From: Symsagittifera roscoffensis
Taxonomy: Eukaryota; Xenacoelomorpha; Acoela; Convolutidae
Direction: 5' to 3'
NCBI RefSeq assembly: GCF_963678635.1
Contig: NC_087066.1
Location: 50,091,581-50,155,580 of the forward strand
DNA: 64,000 nucleotides
The position numbers were made by a program, and so were the translations under genes. Shown here in pieces: positions 32,901 through 43,627 of the stretch. The notes under the pieces are model-generated. The model saw only the letters and a program-made list of their open reading frames with translations. It had not been told where the DNA came from and did not search any database. Position 1 is the first letter of the stretch, and each line of letters starts with the position of its first letter.

Positions 32901-35900
32901 CCTTGGATAGGATCTTTATCTCGGCTGCTTTCTCTACAGGTAACTCAGGATGCCGTGGAATTGGATGTCCAGACTTATCCAACCATCTCGTTAAGGGAAG
33001 CGCTTCATAAGTTTCTTTGTTCAGAAATGAGAATCCCTCCTTTATTTCTGCCTGATTGGCCTGCTTCTGCTCCAACCTTTCATAGAACTCAGTTTTCTTG
33101 CTGAGGCTGTCAGCATTTTGGTGTTTATCACGCATCCTATGTTCGATTATCATATGGTAGCCATCCAATCTTACTATCCATCTACCAATATAACTCTGAT
33201 CCATCGAGTAGGTCTTCAACCAGGATAACGCTCTGTTGTCCACGCGTAACTTGAAGGGAGCGCTCCCCAAGTATACACGGTACTTTTCCACGAAGGTGAC
33301 TACTGCAAACATTTCTGCTTTCGGTGCGCCATATTTCATCTCTGTGTCACTCAAGACCTTGCTGCCGTATGCAATGGGACGGAGAACCGTTCTTCCGTTC
33401 CATTCTTGCTCTTGATGCAAGATTCCTGAGATTGCCACCACCGATGCGTCTGTGTCGAGAACATACATGCCCTTTTCTGTAGGCATGCCCAGCACTGGCG
33501 CTTTGCACAGTTCCCGCTTTATGTTCTCGAAAGCAACCTGTGCCTCATCGTTCCATTCGAACTTTTTCCCTTTGTTGCGCATCAGCTTCTGCATCGGGTA
33601 CACCTTATCCGCATATCCTTTAATGAATTCACGGTAATAATTGGCAAACCCCAGGAAGCTCATTAGCTGTGTGTCCGTCCTCGGAGCCTTCCGTGTCAGC
33701 ACAGCCTCTACTGCTTCCGGATCTGGCCTCACACCATGCCTGTCCACCATTCTTCCCAGGTACTTGATCGAATCCCTAAGGATTTCACATTTCGATGGTT
33801 TGCATTTCAAGCCTGCTCCTTTCATACATCCGAAGACCTCATCGAGCCGGTCAATGTGATCCTTCAGGGTCGGTGTCGCTATGACTACGTCATCCACGTA
33901 GCACATCAAGAGATTCCCGTACTTTTTGGTCACTCCTGTCAAAGCCTGAGCCATCAGCCTTTGAAAGGTTGCTGTTGCATTGCACAAGCCGAAGGGCATC
34001 CTCTTCCACTGGTACAACCCCAATTCGCACGCGAAACCGGTTTTTTCCCTATCCTTTTTCCGCAAAGGAACCTGCCAGAAGGCGGAACCTAAGTCCAATG
34101 TGGTGAAGAACTTGGCATCACCAAGTTTTGATAGGCTCTCGTCTATTCGCGGTATCGGGTACGCATCTTTTATCGTTACCGCGTTCAAGTAACGAAAGTC
34201 GCAACAAAATCTAAGCTGGCCCCCTTTCTTTTTCGCCATTACTACTCCGCAAGCCCATGGCGATTTCGAGGGTTCTATCATGTCGTATTCAAGCAACATT
34301 TCTATTTCCGCTCGGCACGCTTCCGATTTATGTGGCGTCATTCGCCTTGCGCCTTCCCTATGGGGAACGGCGCCCTCTTCTAGTTCGATTTCGTGTTCGA
34401 CGAAGTTACAGCAACCGATGTCCGCCTTGTGTTTTGAAAATACCTCGGCGTTCCGATTTAGGAGGTCCCGCAATTTTTCAAAATCTCCCTCACATATTTT
34501 CCCTTTTAATTGTTCTATTTCTGGCAAAACCGGTTTGTCAGAGTCTAGTTCATATGACGAGGGGCGTTCCGGAAATTTCGAGCAGCTTGATAAGCCGTCG
34601 TCCGTTTCGGATTTCATTGAAAACAATTTATGAATAGATTTTAATTCATTAATTCTCTTTAAAATTTCCTCTTTATTTGCATGATAAGGACAGTCTTTCA
34701 CATTATATTTCTTCAAGTTTTGTGTCTCCTCATAGTCGGTCCTCATCGGCAAAGCGTAGCCAAGCTTCTTTCCACGCTGGATTGAAACCGTGGTGTCCAG
34801 TGTGTACAACAACACACTGACACACAGTCCGTTTCGCGTTACCGAGAAGCTCCGGCCTAAAATCACCGAACTCTGACTATTTGGATTCGGTACCAAGCAA
34901 ACCTGTTTACAATCACTCAACGAATTTAAATTTCTCATTCTAAAAATTGCTACTACAGCTTGTCCTGGTTGTAATTTTACTTTTCTATCCAAAAAAATTG
35001 GTACCTTGCTTTCGTCTGTTATTATCCTATTAATTGGTCTCTTAACATACTTTCGGTCCGGGTTTCTAATCCGTATCAGACCGTTGTTCAAGTCAATCAT
35101 CACGTCAAAATTCCTGACAAAATCTCTGCCCAAGATGAATTGGTCGGCATCGTCCAGATTCTCTACCACCAGGAAGCTCATCCAAAGATCCCGTCCTCCC
35201 ATGTGGAGGACCGTTATTGGTGTTCTTCCGGCTACGTAGATAGCCCCTCGATTGGCTGCGGCCAGTCGGAGATTCGTTGGAATTAGATCTTCCCGCGTGA
35301 AGCCCATTCTTTCCCAAGTTTTTATCGGCATCACACTCACTACCGCTCCTGTGTCCAGAAGCCCTGTGACTCCGATTTTTGTTCCGTTGGTGTCGAGCAG
35401 ATGTGCTGTCACATCTGCTTCATATCCAATGTGTACTGCGTCTTGTTCCATCATGGCGTCATGGCCTATCCTGCGGACCTTGAGTTCCTCTTCTCCCAAA
35501 TAGATCTGCCCTATTTGGTCATCATCTGTTGTTACATAAGTCCTGGTGTAGATACTGATCCCATCCACGTTCAGCATCACTTGATACGGCCCATAGACTT
35601 CTAGGTAGCGTCCATGAAGTTTCTTCATGCGAGGGCCACCCGTCGTTATCAGTGCCCTCACAGCCCTCGACTCGGTGCGTGGCTCCATCTGCCTCAGATA
35701 GTCCGCATATGTGTCCAAATGCATCAAAGTGAACTCAGACGGTTCACTCAGATTTCTGATTACCTGATGCCCTGCCACCGAGATTATCGACTGTATTTTA
35801 CTTCCTTGCGGTGCCATACCGAACCTCTGACCAGAGATAACATTAAGTTTCATGCTCAAGCTGCTTGGTGCTTTTGCCTCTTCAACTTCCGTTGCTTCGA

Positions 35901-38900
35901 AGGCGTTCAGTTGCTCCTTTAATTTTTCATTCTCCAGCTCGAGTTTCACCTTTTGTTCAATCTCTTTCGTCACTAGTTCCTGCTGTACTCTATTTATAGC
36001 ATCCCTCGCAGCTGCCCTATAATCGATTTTGAAGTCATCGACCGCAGTTGCTGGTTCCGGTTCACGTGCTTCTTCTGTTACCGCTTGCATCTTCTTTGCT
36101 ACCAGCTCTTGAGGTTTATCCTTTCTGCGTGCCTCCGCTTCACTCAAAAGTCTAGCCTTGCTGGCTTTCACTCCTGACAAAGCTTCTTCATGTCTTGGAT
36201 GCTTGATGTCTGCCACTGCATCCCAGAATTGCGAACAATCTGATTTAAAATGACCTTCCAAGTTACAAAAGAAACACCTCGGGCCGAATTTCGCAATTAC
36301 TCCTCTCATGAAATCCTCATGATCCAACTCTGACGCATCTTCGTCCTCGAGGCTAAAGCCTATTGCTTTCATGCCTTGTTTGTAAGCTGGGCATGCTGAC
36401 ACATGATGGTCTGTTGAACTGCAATTAGCACAAGAACGTCTCTTGTCCATATCATCCCTCGGTTTGTACCAATTGTTCCCTTGGTTTGCTGGTCCGTTGT
36501 TAAAATTTCCATAATTGTTCTTGTAATATCCAGATCTCGAAGGAGGTTTCAACAAAAGATACTCTTTTGATTTGAGCCTCAACTCCTCCGGTGTTGGCGC
36601 ATTAGTTGATAGTGGTGTGTAATGCGTTGCTAGCATTGTGCGAAGTTCATCATTTTTCACACCATCGATGAATTTTGAGGCTACGGCCAGGTTCATCCTT
36701 CGGTTTGACTCATCCGGTTGGCTGCGTCTTCTCAGCATTTCCAAATCATCGAGAAACTTGTCTATTGTTTCATCTTCTTGTTGCCTTCGTTTCTCGAAGC
36801 GCATCATCGCCTGGTGCCCCTGCACCCCTGATCCGAAATGGTTTAACAAGATTTCGAAGATTTTCTCAGCAGTGTCACGTTGATACTGTTTCTTGGCCAT
36901 GACACAGTTCAGGGCTGTCCCTTCTAAGTTGCTGGTGAGCGCGCTGCATTCTTGTCTCTCCGACAAGTCCTCTTCCTCGAAATGCAGCTTCATTACCTCT
37001 ATCCAGGTATCAATACAGCCATCAGATTCGTCTTTGTAGCATCTTGGCTTCTTAAAGACTCTTCTGGACTTCTCACTGCGTTCATTGGTCCTAGATAACC
37101 TCGTCAGGAATGTCTCCAAAGACCTGTTCAGGGGTTCAAATGCTGTGGCCATTGCCGTAGCATCCCTTGAGTGTCCCGCTTGAGTGTCCTCACACCTCGT
37201 CGAAGGCTCTGTATGAGGTGCATCCCTGCAATCCGAATCGCCGTGAGTGTTTCCCTCTTGACCTACATGACTCCTCTTCGGGCTTGCATGCCCCCTGTTG
37301 CCGGAATCACTTCTCCCAGTCGCATGTGTGCCTTGCGTTGGTCGTTCGTTAGAGGTCTGTCTGTTCCCCGTTGAATTTGCTCTACTGTTCGGGCCCCATG
37401 CTGTATTACCCCTTGTGGCATAGCCTGATGAACTGCCCCTGCCTCTAGTGGATCCATACGTCTTCCTCCTTTGATGTTCATTGAAGTTCACCCTCGGTTC
37501 CCTGCTGGGACCTCCCGAGTTCGGCTCTCCTTCTTTTGGTCCACTCTTGCTGCTTAGTAGCCCGTCCAACCTATCCATGATAGCCTGAGTTCGCCTCTCC
37601 ATCATCGCGTCTATCTTTGTGTCAAGAGTCCCAAGAGACTGCTCTTGCTGAATTCTTAACTTCTCCATGTCGGCTCTTAAGCGTAACTCCCTCTGTTCCG
37701 CCTTTCTTGTCATTCGCGACAAGTTCCTCGTCATATGTTCGTCCGTTCTTTCTTTCAAGCGTTTTTCGCTTCTGCCAACTTCTTGTCTGTTGCGGTTTAT
37801 TTCTTCCCGCAGACTTTCTCTTTCAATGTGAACTGCTCTTTCTAGTTCACTCATCCTTATCGACATCTGTTCATTTTGTTCTCCTAAACTGCCCACTATG
37901 TTGTTTAAGGCTTCCTCTAGTGCTGCCCCGTTATCCACGAGTGGCGTCACTAGTGGCGGTGTAACCCTGTCAGTCCCAGGTAACTTCGTGCTTGTCGAGA
38001 TCCGGGCCTTGACTCTCTGCTTCAACGTCTTTTCATTATTTATTTCTGGATCCATTAACGCATTGCCTAGCTCTCTGGTTCTACTCTCTTCAGGTTGTGG
38101 CTCCGAACTTGTCCTAATCGCGAAGTCCTTTGACTGGCCCGGTGTGTTTGCCTCCTTGCTTATCGTTGTCACTACACCAAATTTGTCCATGGTTCCAGTC
38201 TCTCTTCCGACGTGTGCCTCACTCTCCTGGATCGAACTATTGAGGCTGACTTGAGATCCAAAGTCCCCTTGCTCTTCTTCATCTTCCTCATCCTCCTGGG
38301 ACTCACCATCGTTTCCTGCTCCTCCTCCCATGCTGAATGGAAAGAAGTTTCCTAAGGTGTTCTTCATTCTTTCTGAGAACGATGACGACGTTGTTTGCTT
38401 CCCAGTTCCGCTTGCCATCATAGTGTTGTCTGTCGGAGATCTTCTAGTTGCCGCTACTTCAGTTGAGATGTCGGACAGTTCCGACATCTCTTCCCGATCC
38501 AATGTCCCGGTGGAAGTGGCAAAATCGTGGCCTTGTTCTACCGGAGTAGATTCACTCGCCAGCCTTCTGCCTCTCCCTTTCAGTCCATTTACTCCCTGGT
38601 TGTCGTTCATGGTATGGTCCGTATTGACCTCCACTTCTAACAGTTCTCTTCGCTCTTCTGAGGTCTTCTGACTTCTCGTTTCAACCATTCTGCCTGAAAC
38701 CGTCCCCTTTTTATCAGACCGGGATCGCTTGATCCTATCCACAAAAGGGTCGGTCATCGTTTTTCTCTGCTCTTCAGGTATGAATTTCCTAGAGCTATTA
38801 CCTCGTTTTGGTATCCTTGACTTGTCTAGACTCATTCTCTATTTGTCACTTTTTAATGCCTATACTTAACTCGATTGCTAGAGACCTTATAGTTTTATTA

Positions 38901-39589
38901 ACAATAATAATGACACAACACAATAAATTCCACAAGATTCTATTAAATAGTGACCAAGAATCCCTGTATGTTGTCAGAGTACAGTTTGTATAAAATTTAT
39001 TCACACTAACCGATTATCGGTCCAAAGATTTTGAAATTAGCACAATATGATGTTATCAGTCAATTTAAAAGATAGTGTATTCACTACCCGATCAAGCACA
39101 GTTTATGTTGATTTAAAATCAAAAACAAATAATATATATTGACACAATATGAATGTATTATATATATAAAAAAACGTATGTGTCTTGTACTCTTAGTCGG
39201 TCGCAGTACAATAGTCGAACCTGTCTTTTAAAGAAAAAGTTTTCCCTGCTCGGTGCTGCACCAAACAGACAAAACTTTGAAGGCAGTAATTTTCTCAAGT
39301 GGGCGTTACCTATCTGCCTTCGGACTTCCCGAGCTAGACCTACTAAAATCCTCAGGGCAGTCACTTTTCCCAAAAACGTATTATGTTTCAATCCACACCA
39401 ATGAATCCCGCTCTTTTCAATTTGGACTTAGTATCGCGAATATCCGAGTTCGGACCTGTTTTGTATTAGTCTGGTTCTTATTGAAAGGCAAGTTACCAGT
39501 GCAGTCACTGATACCTAGCCTGTGTGCTAATAACCTAATACCTCTCACTTTTTAGTCTTTCTTTCGTCTACCTAAGTCCTTAATAAAAC

Positions 39590-41240
39590 AATACCCCTCC
39601 GGATTGGCACAAATAGGACCCTTCCGGATTGATAGAATTTAGACCCCTCCGGATTTGGACCCCTCTGAGTTGGTTACTATAAGACCCCTCCGGATTTGGA
39701 CCCTTCTGAATTAGCAACTATAAGACCCCTCCGGATTCGGACCCCTCCGGTTTTGTGGAAAGTAAACCCCTCAGGATTCGGAGCCCTTAGCTCTGTCAAA
39801 GTAGCTTTTCGTAGTTTTCTTAATTTCAGCTTATACCCCTCCGGATACGTTCTGCGTTGCTTTTATGCTGTTTGAATTAACTGGGAAGGGTATAGGGTAC
39901 TTTCCTAGACCCCTCCGGATTGAAGTTAAGGCACTTATTTGACAATTCACACTAACGGTGAAGGGTCTTATCACTTGCCTAATTTCGACTCTATTATGGT
40001 TGTCTTGTGCCTTCAGCCCCCCCTTTTTGTCTAGAACTGTCCTAAGTTACTTAGTTCAATCGCTATCAACTTTTGGTAGGGGTATAAGGGTTTTTCAGAA
40101 AAATTTATAAAACGTGAAGGGTGTACCCCTCCTGATTTGTGTAATTTGCTAAAAACAATCTCAAAAAATTTTCTCGCTCTTTTTTCCAAAAAAATTTCTG
40201 ACCCTATCAGTAAGCTTAGCTAATTTCTGATCTATTGGTACCAAGATCAACTCAATATGCTCAGTAGTTCCAAAGTTATTAACTAAAACGTCTTTCTTGC
40301 AAACTCAAAAATTTTCTCTCTTATAGGTTCCACCTAACTTTTTCCGCAAATCTGGTCCTTCCGACCTAAAAATTATTGATCTGAGCTCAAAAGGCCTATC
40401 CTCTTCTAGTTCAATGCAAAAGACCCGATCTAAAACGCTTTTATAGAAAAAATTTGCGAAAAACTATGCTACCTGGACCCCTCCGGATTGATGAATCCAC
40501 CAAATCAAACACGTTATGTCCGATTTCTCTGCAACCCGGAAGGCTTTTGGGTAGCGGGTTTTAAAACTCGTAGATTCACTAGTGGAAGTTGTCCGAACAA
40601 CTAATTTTACTGTCGTAACTCAAAAATTTCAAAAAATTTTCTAAATTTATAGTGTTCCGTTTTCTCAAAAATCACGAAATTTCAGTTTTCGGTACCAAAA
40701 TAGTTCCAACCACCTTCGGACTTAACTTAACCAGTTCTATCTATTATGGTAGTGCAGTTACGATGTAACACACTAACTTAGCGCTTTTTTCCGTTTCAAA
40801 AAATATCGATATCTCAAAAATCGCGACTTGTGGGGGGATCAAAATATCGCTATTTTGACCCTAAAAACCGGTCTGTTTTCGCTGTTTTTCACTGAAAAAC
40901 GATATAAGACTATTAATATAGGCTGTATAAATAATAATATTAGTAATACTATACCCCTCCGGGTTTCCTTAATATCCGAATTAAGGTGCTTAACTCGGAT
41001 ATTCGCAGTTCGGTGAAGGGTCACTACAGTGCAGCACTGTCGAGCCCCCCACAGATTACTATCTTACTTTTTGTACCAAAAGGGATACAAAACTTGTTAA
41101 CGATACCCAACAGTCGATTGTTGTTGTCATTGGGCCCCTTCTTGGTTGCTCCTTGAACTGCTTGCCGGATCGGTCTTCACCCAAGACCCTTCCGAATTGA
41201 GCGCAAATCAGCTGACCCTTCCGGATTGAGCGCAATTTAT
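39590..41240 (-). repeat. Leader array of AATCCGGAGGGG motifs, element A
   Basis: About 15 copies of CCCC/TTCCGGATT (plus strand), nearly all in one orientation, at irregular spacing. The densest part is 39590-39930. Variants are CCCCTCCGGATT, CCCTTCCGGATT and CCCCTCTGAGTT. More copies are in the LTR (about 22690, 22745, 23035). Confidence 0.85.
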
Positions 41241-41695
41241 CATTAACGTGCTTAAATGCTCAAATAACCCTACAGTACAAGCCTCACAAACGGGCTACAA
41301 AACTGATCGTAACGATCCTGACTGATATAAATGCCTGTAACAACAATATATCTATCAACAACAAACGGGGGGGTCGGATCACATCTTGTCTGGGGGGATG
41401 ATTTCTACTGATTTTTTACTTTTTTTACTGTTTTTGGTTTTTTCGGTTATTTTTTATGTTTTTTGTTTTTCTTGGGTACTATACTACTTTTTGTTTGGTT
41501 TTACTTATATCTTTAAGTGTTTTTGGTCACAAACCACTCAGGGGACGAGGGGACGGCCGATCCCCCCACCCTTCCTGGTTCGTGAATTTTCGGTCTTAAC
41601 TAGGTTAAAAAACTATTCACGGCAATCCGGAAGGCCTCCGCGTTCCGAACTACCCTTCCGCCCCGGCGGTTTAGGCCTATTAAGGGCGTTATTGT

Positions 41696-41721
41696 GAGCA
41701 TCCGCTCGGCGCGGAGTGCTC
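41696..41721 (-). other. Leader hairpin, element A
   Basis: GAGCACTCCGC and GCGGATGCTC can pair with a small internal loop, about 65 nt after the LTR. Conserved in B at 43694-43719. Possible packaging or dimerisation structure. Confidence 0.4.
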
Positions 41722-41759
41722 GTTAACGGTTCTGCCGGTCATGATGTTAAAAAGAATAA

Positions 41760-41774
41760 CACCCAGGAGCGCCA
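41760..41774 (-). other. Primer-binding-site candidate, element A
   Basis: TGGCGCTCCTGGGTG (minus strand) begins with the expected TGG but lies 12 nt from the LTR end. Identical and equally spaced in B. I cannot name the tRNA. Confidence 0.4.
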
Positions 41775-41786
41775 TAAAAACATGTA

Positions 41787-42699
41787 TGTAACATTCGCCC
41801 GGAAGATACATATCGACGGATAACAAAACTAAGTCTTAAGACGACTGGCTAGCGTCTAAACAGAGCTTTGCATGCTTTTCACCGTCTCTACCAAGCTAGT
41901 ACTTTTCGGTGGTCTTTCCAACATCGGGCCGACAAAAACGTTACTGTTCTCCGGCTTCGACCAGAACGCTCAAATTAACTTAATTACATGCAAATAGTGA
42001 GCTCATGGCTGGGTCTCAGTATCCCCAGACCACGAGGTCACTCCTAAAAACAGGGTTACTACTTATTATATTACTATTGTTTTTGTTCAGTAGATAAAAA
42101 TCATCATCTCCATCGAAGATGGATCAACCCTTTCCCCCAACTCCTAGCACCTCATCCTTGTCAAAACTAATCCAAATATCAATTAAATTCAAGTCAGGAC
42201 ATGACAGGATGCTAAAAGTTCACACGAGTCAATAAAAGTTTTCCGTCCCGAGACCCTTCCGGATTCTTGAATCCGGTGAATCAAGCCCGTTGATCTCGAT
42301 TTCTTCCCAATCCGGAAGGCTGATTTCTTACCCTTCACCGTTGTTCGCAACGGCCTTGCAACTATTGTAGCAGCACAATAGTTGCAACTCGGAACGTTTT
42401 CTGCAATCTGCTGCTGTTTTTCTTATCACGATTGTCGTTGCTATCGTCAGCGCAACTAATGTTGTTGTGTTTCTTCTCTCGTTTTTTGTTAAAATGGCCG
42501 TTTCAGCATTTCTCAGAAATGTGACGTCATCATTCGAATTTTTGAAATTATAAAGAACTAGAATATTCCAGCCCTCACCGTTTGGCTAAACGTTCCAATA
42601 ACGCCCTTAGTTCTTAAAAACCACCAATCCGGAAGGCTTACTGCTAAAATTCCGAATTCTGCAGAGATTGCATTTTGGCCATTCTGGTCGAATGTCACA
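41787..42699 (-). repeat. Element A 5' LTR
   Basis: 913 bp with TGTAACATTC...GAATGTCACA ends. It keeps the 26 bp near 42490-42515 that are missing from the 3' LTR. Confidence 0.93.
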
Positions 42700-42709
42700 C
42701 TTCGTGTCA
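42700..42709. other. 10-bp junction between the two elements
   Basis: CTTCGTGTCA is the only DNA between the 5' LTRs of A and B. ACAC-TTC-GTGT makes it the centre of the large palindrome. Confidence 0.85.
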
Positions 42710-43627
42710 TGTGACATTCGATCAGAATGGACAAAATGCAATCTCTGCAGTTTAGAAATTTTTAGCAGCGAGCATTCCGAGTTAGTGATTTTGACGGATT
42801 AACGACGTTATTCGGATGATTAGTAGAACGGTGAAGGTCAAGATATACTGGTATTTTGAAATTTTAAATTTTCGAAGTGATGACGTAACATTTCTGAGAA
42901 ACGTCAGAAACGGCCATTTTGGCAGAAGAGCTGAAAAGCAACACAACAACGATAGTTGCACTGACGAAAACAACGAAGATTGTGATAGAAAAACAACAGA
43001 GACAAACAGAAGACCACTCCGAGTTGCAACTATTGTGTCGCTACAATAGTTGCAAGGCAGTTGCTAACAACAGTGAGGGGTGGAAACCAGCCTTCCGGAT
43101 TACAGAGAAATCAAGCTGAACGTGCTTGATTCAGTGGATTCGAGAATCCGGAGGGGTTTCGGGACTGAAACTTTTATCATTTTACATGAACTTTTAGCTT
43201 CCCTATCATGTCCTGAATTGAATTTAATTAACATCCGAAATCATTCTACTAAGATGAGAAGCTAGGAGTTGGGGGAAAGGCTTGATCCATCTTCGATGGA
43301 GATGATGATTTTTATCTACTGAACAAAAACAATAATAATTCAATAAGTAGTAGTAGCCCTGTTTTTAGGAGTGACCTGGGGATCTGGGGATACTGAGACC
43401 CAGCCATGAGCTCACTATTTCTGCATGTAACTAAGTTAATTTGAGTGTTTTGACCGAAGCCGAAAGCAGTAACGTTTTTTGTCGACCCGATGTTAGAAAA
43501 GACCACCGAAAGTACTGGCTTGGTAGAGACGCTGAAAAGCATGTAAAGCTCTGTTTAGACGTTAGCCAGTCGTCTTAGGACTTAATTTTATTTTCCGTCG
43601 ATATGTATCTTCCGGGCGAATGTTACA
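42710..43627 (+). repeat. Element B 5' LTR
   Basis: 918 bp, TGTGACATTC...GAATGTTACA. Aligns over its length with A's LTRs with many substitutions. Confidence 0.9.

Larger units (their letters stand above)
29230..38835 (-). pseudogene. Element A Gag-Pol-macro polyprotein, one in-frame TAA
   Basis: 3,201 codons open except for TAA at 31428-31426, where B has CAA (Gln). Order by approximate residue: acidic/Ser-rich extension (1-300); coiled coil (305-425); Arg-Gly-rich stretch (460-540); retrotransposon Gag domain (600-740); two CCHC knuckles, CANC...C (800) and CFFCNLEGHFKSDC (853); protease LLDTGA (1157); RT with YVDD (1644); RNase H with LDTDAS (1793); a ~430-residue Ser/Glu-rich linker; integrase HHCC finger (2415), core IDH...SDNG...VERQ (2484, 2541, 2577) and GPF module (2722); an acidic linker; C-terminal macro domain (3060-3200). 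The integrase core lies after the stop, so this copy cannot make complete Pol without readthrough. Gag and Pol share one frame with no gag stop. Confidence 0.92.
38836..41786 (-). other. Element A long 5' leader
   Basis: 2.95 kb between the 5' LTR and the Gag ATG with no credible ORF. It is packed with copies of AATCCGGAGGGG(T) (element sense) and has stem-loops. Gag ATG at 38835 begins MSLDKSRIPKRG, conserved in B. Confidence 0.85.
22223..42699 (-). mobile_element. Element A: giant Ty3/gypsy LTR retrotransposon (20.5 kb)
   Basis: Bounded by two LTRs with TGTRACATTC inverted ends. Order along the element (right to left): 5' LTR, a ~2.95-kb leader, a Gag-Pol-macro frame, a short spacer, SGNH ORF2, ORF3, 3' UTR, polypurine tract, 3' LTR. 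Pol order is protease, RT, RNase H, integrase, as in Ty3/gypsy. Only two disabling changes are visible (TAA in pol, TAG in ORF3), and the LTRs are about 99% identical, so insertion is recent. It is far larger than typical animal gypsy elements (5-10 kb). Flanks share only CTT (22220-22222 and 42700-42702), so a normal 4-6 bp target duplication is not evident. Confidence 0.92.

Noticed and set aside
39153-39404. Small ORF in the element leader (also opposite strand in B, 45840-46124).
   Set aside because: The two copies have different lengths with indels between them, and there is no domain, so it is not a conserved protein.
39590-40150. CRISPR-like array in the leader.
   Set aside because: The repeats are 12-13 bp, variable and irregularly spaced, and the host is eukaryotic.
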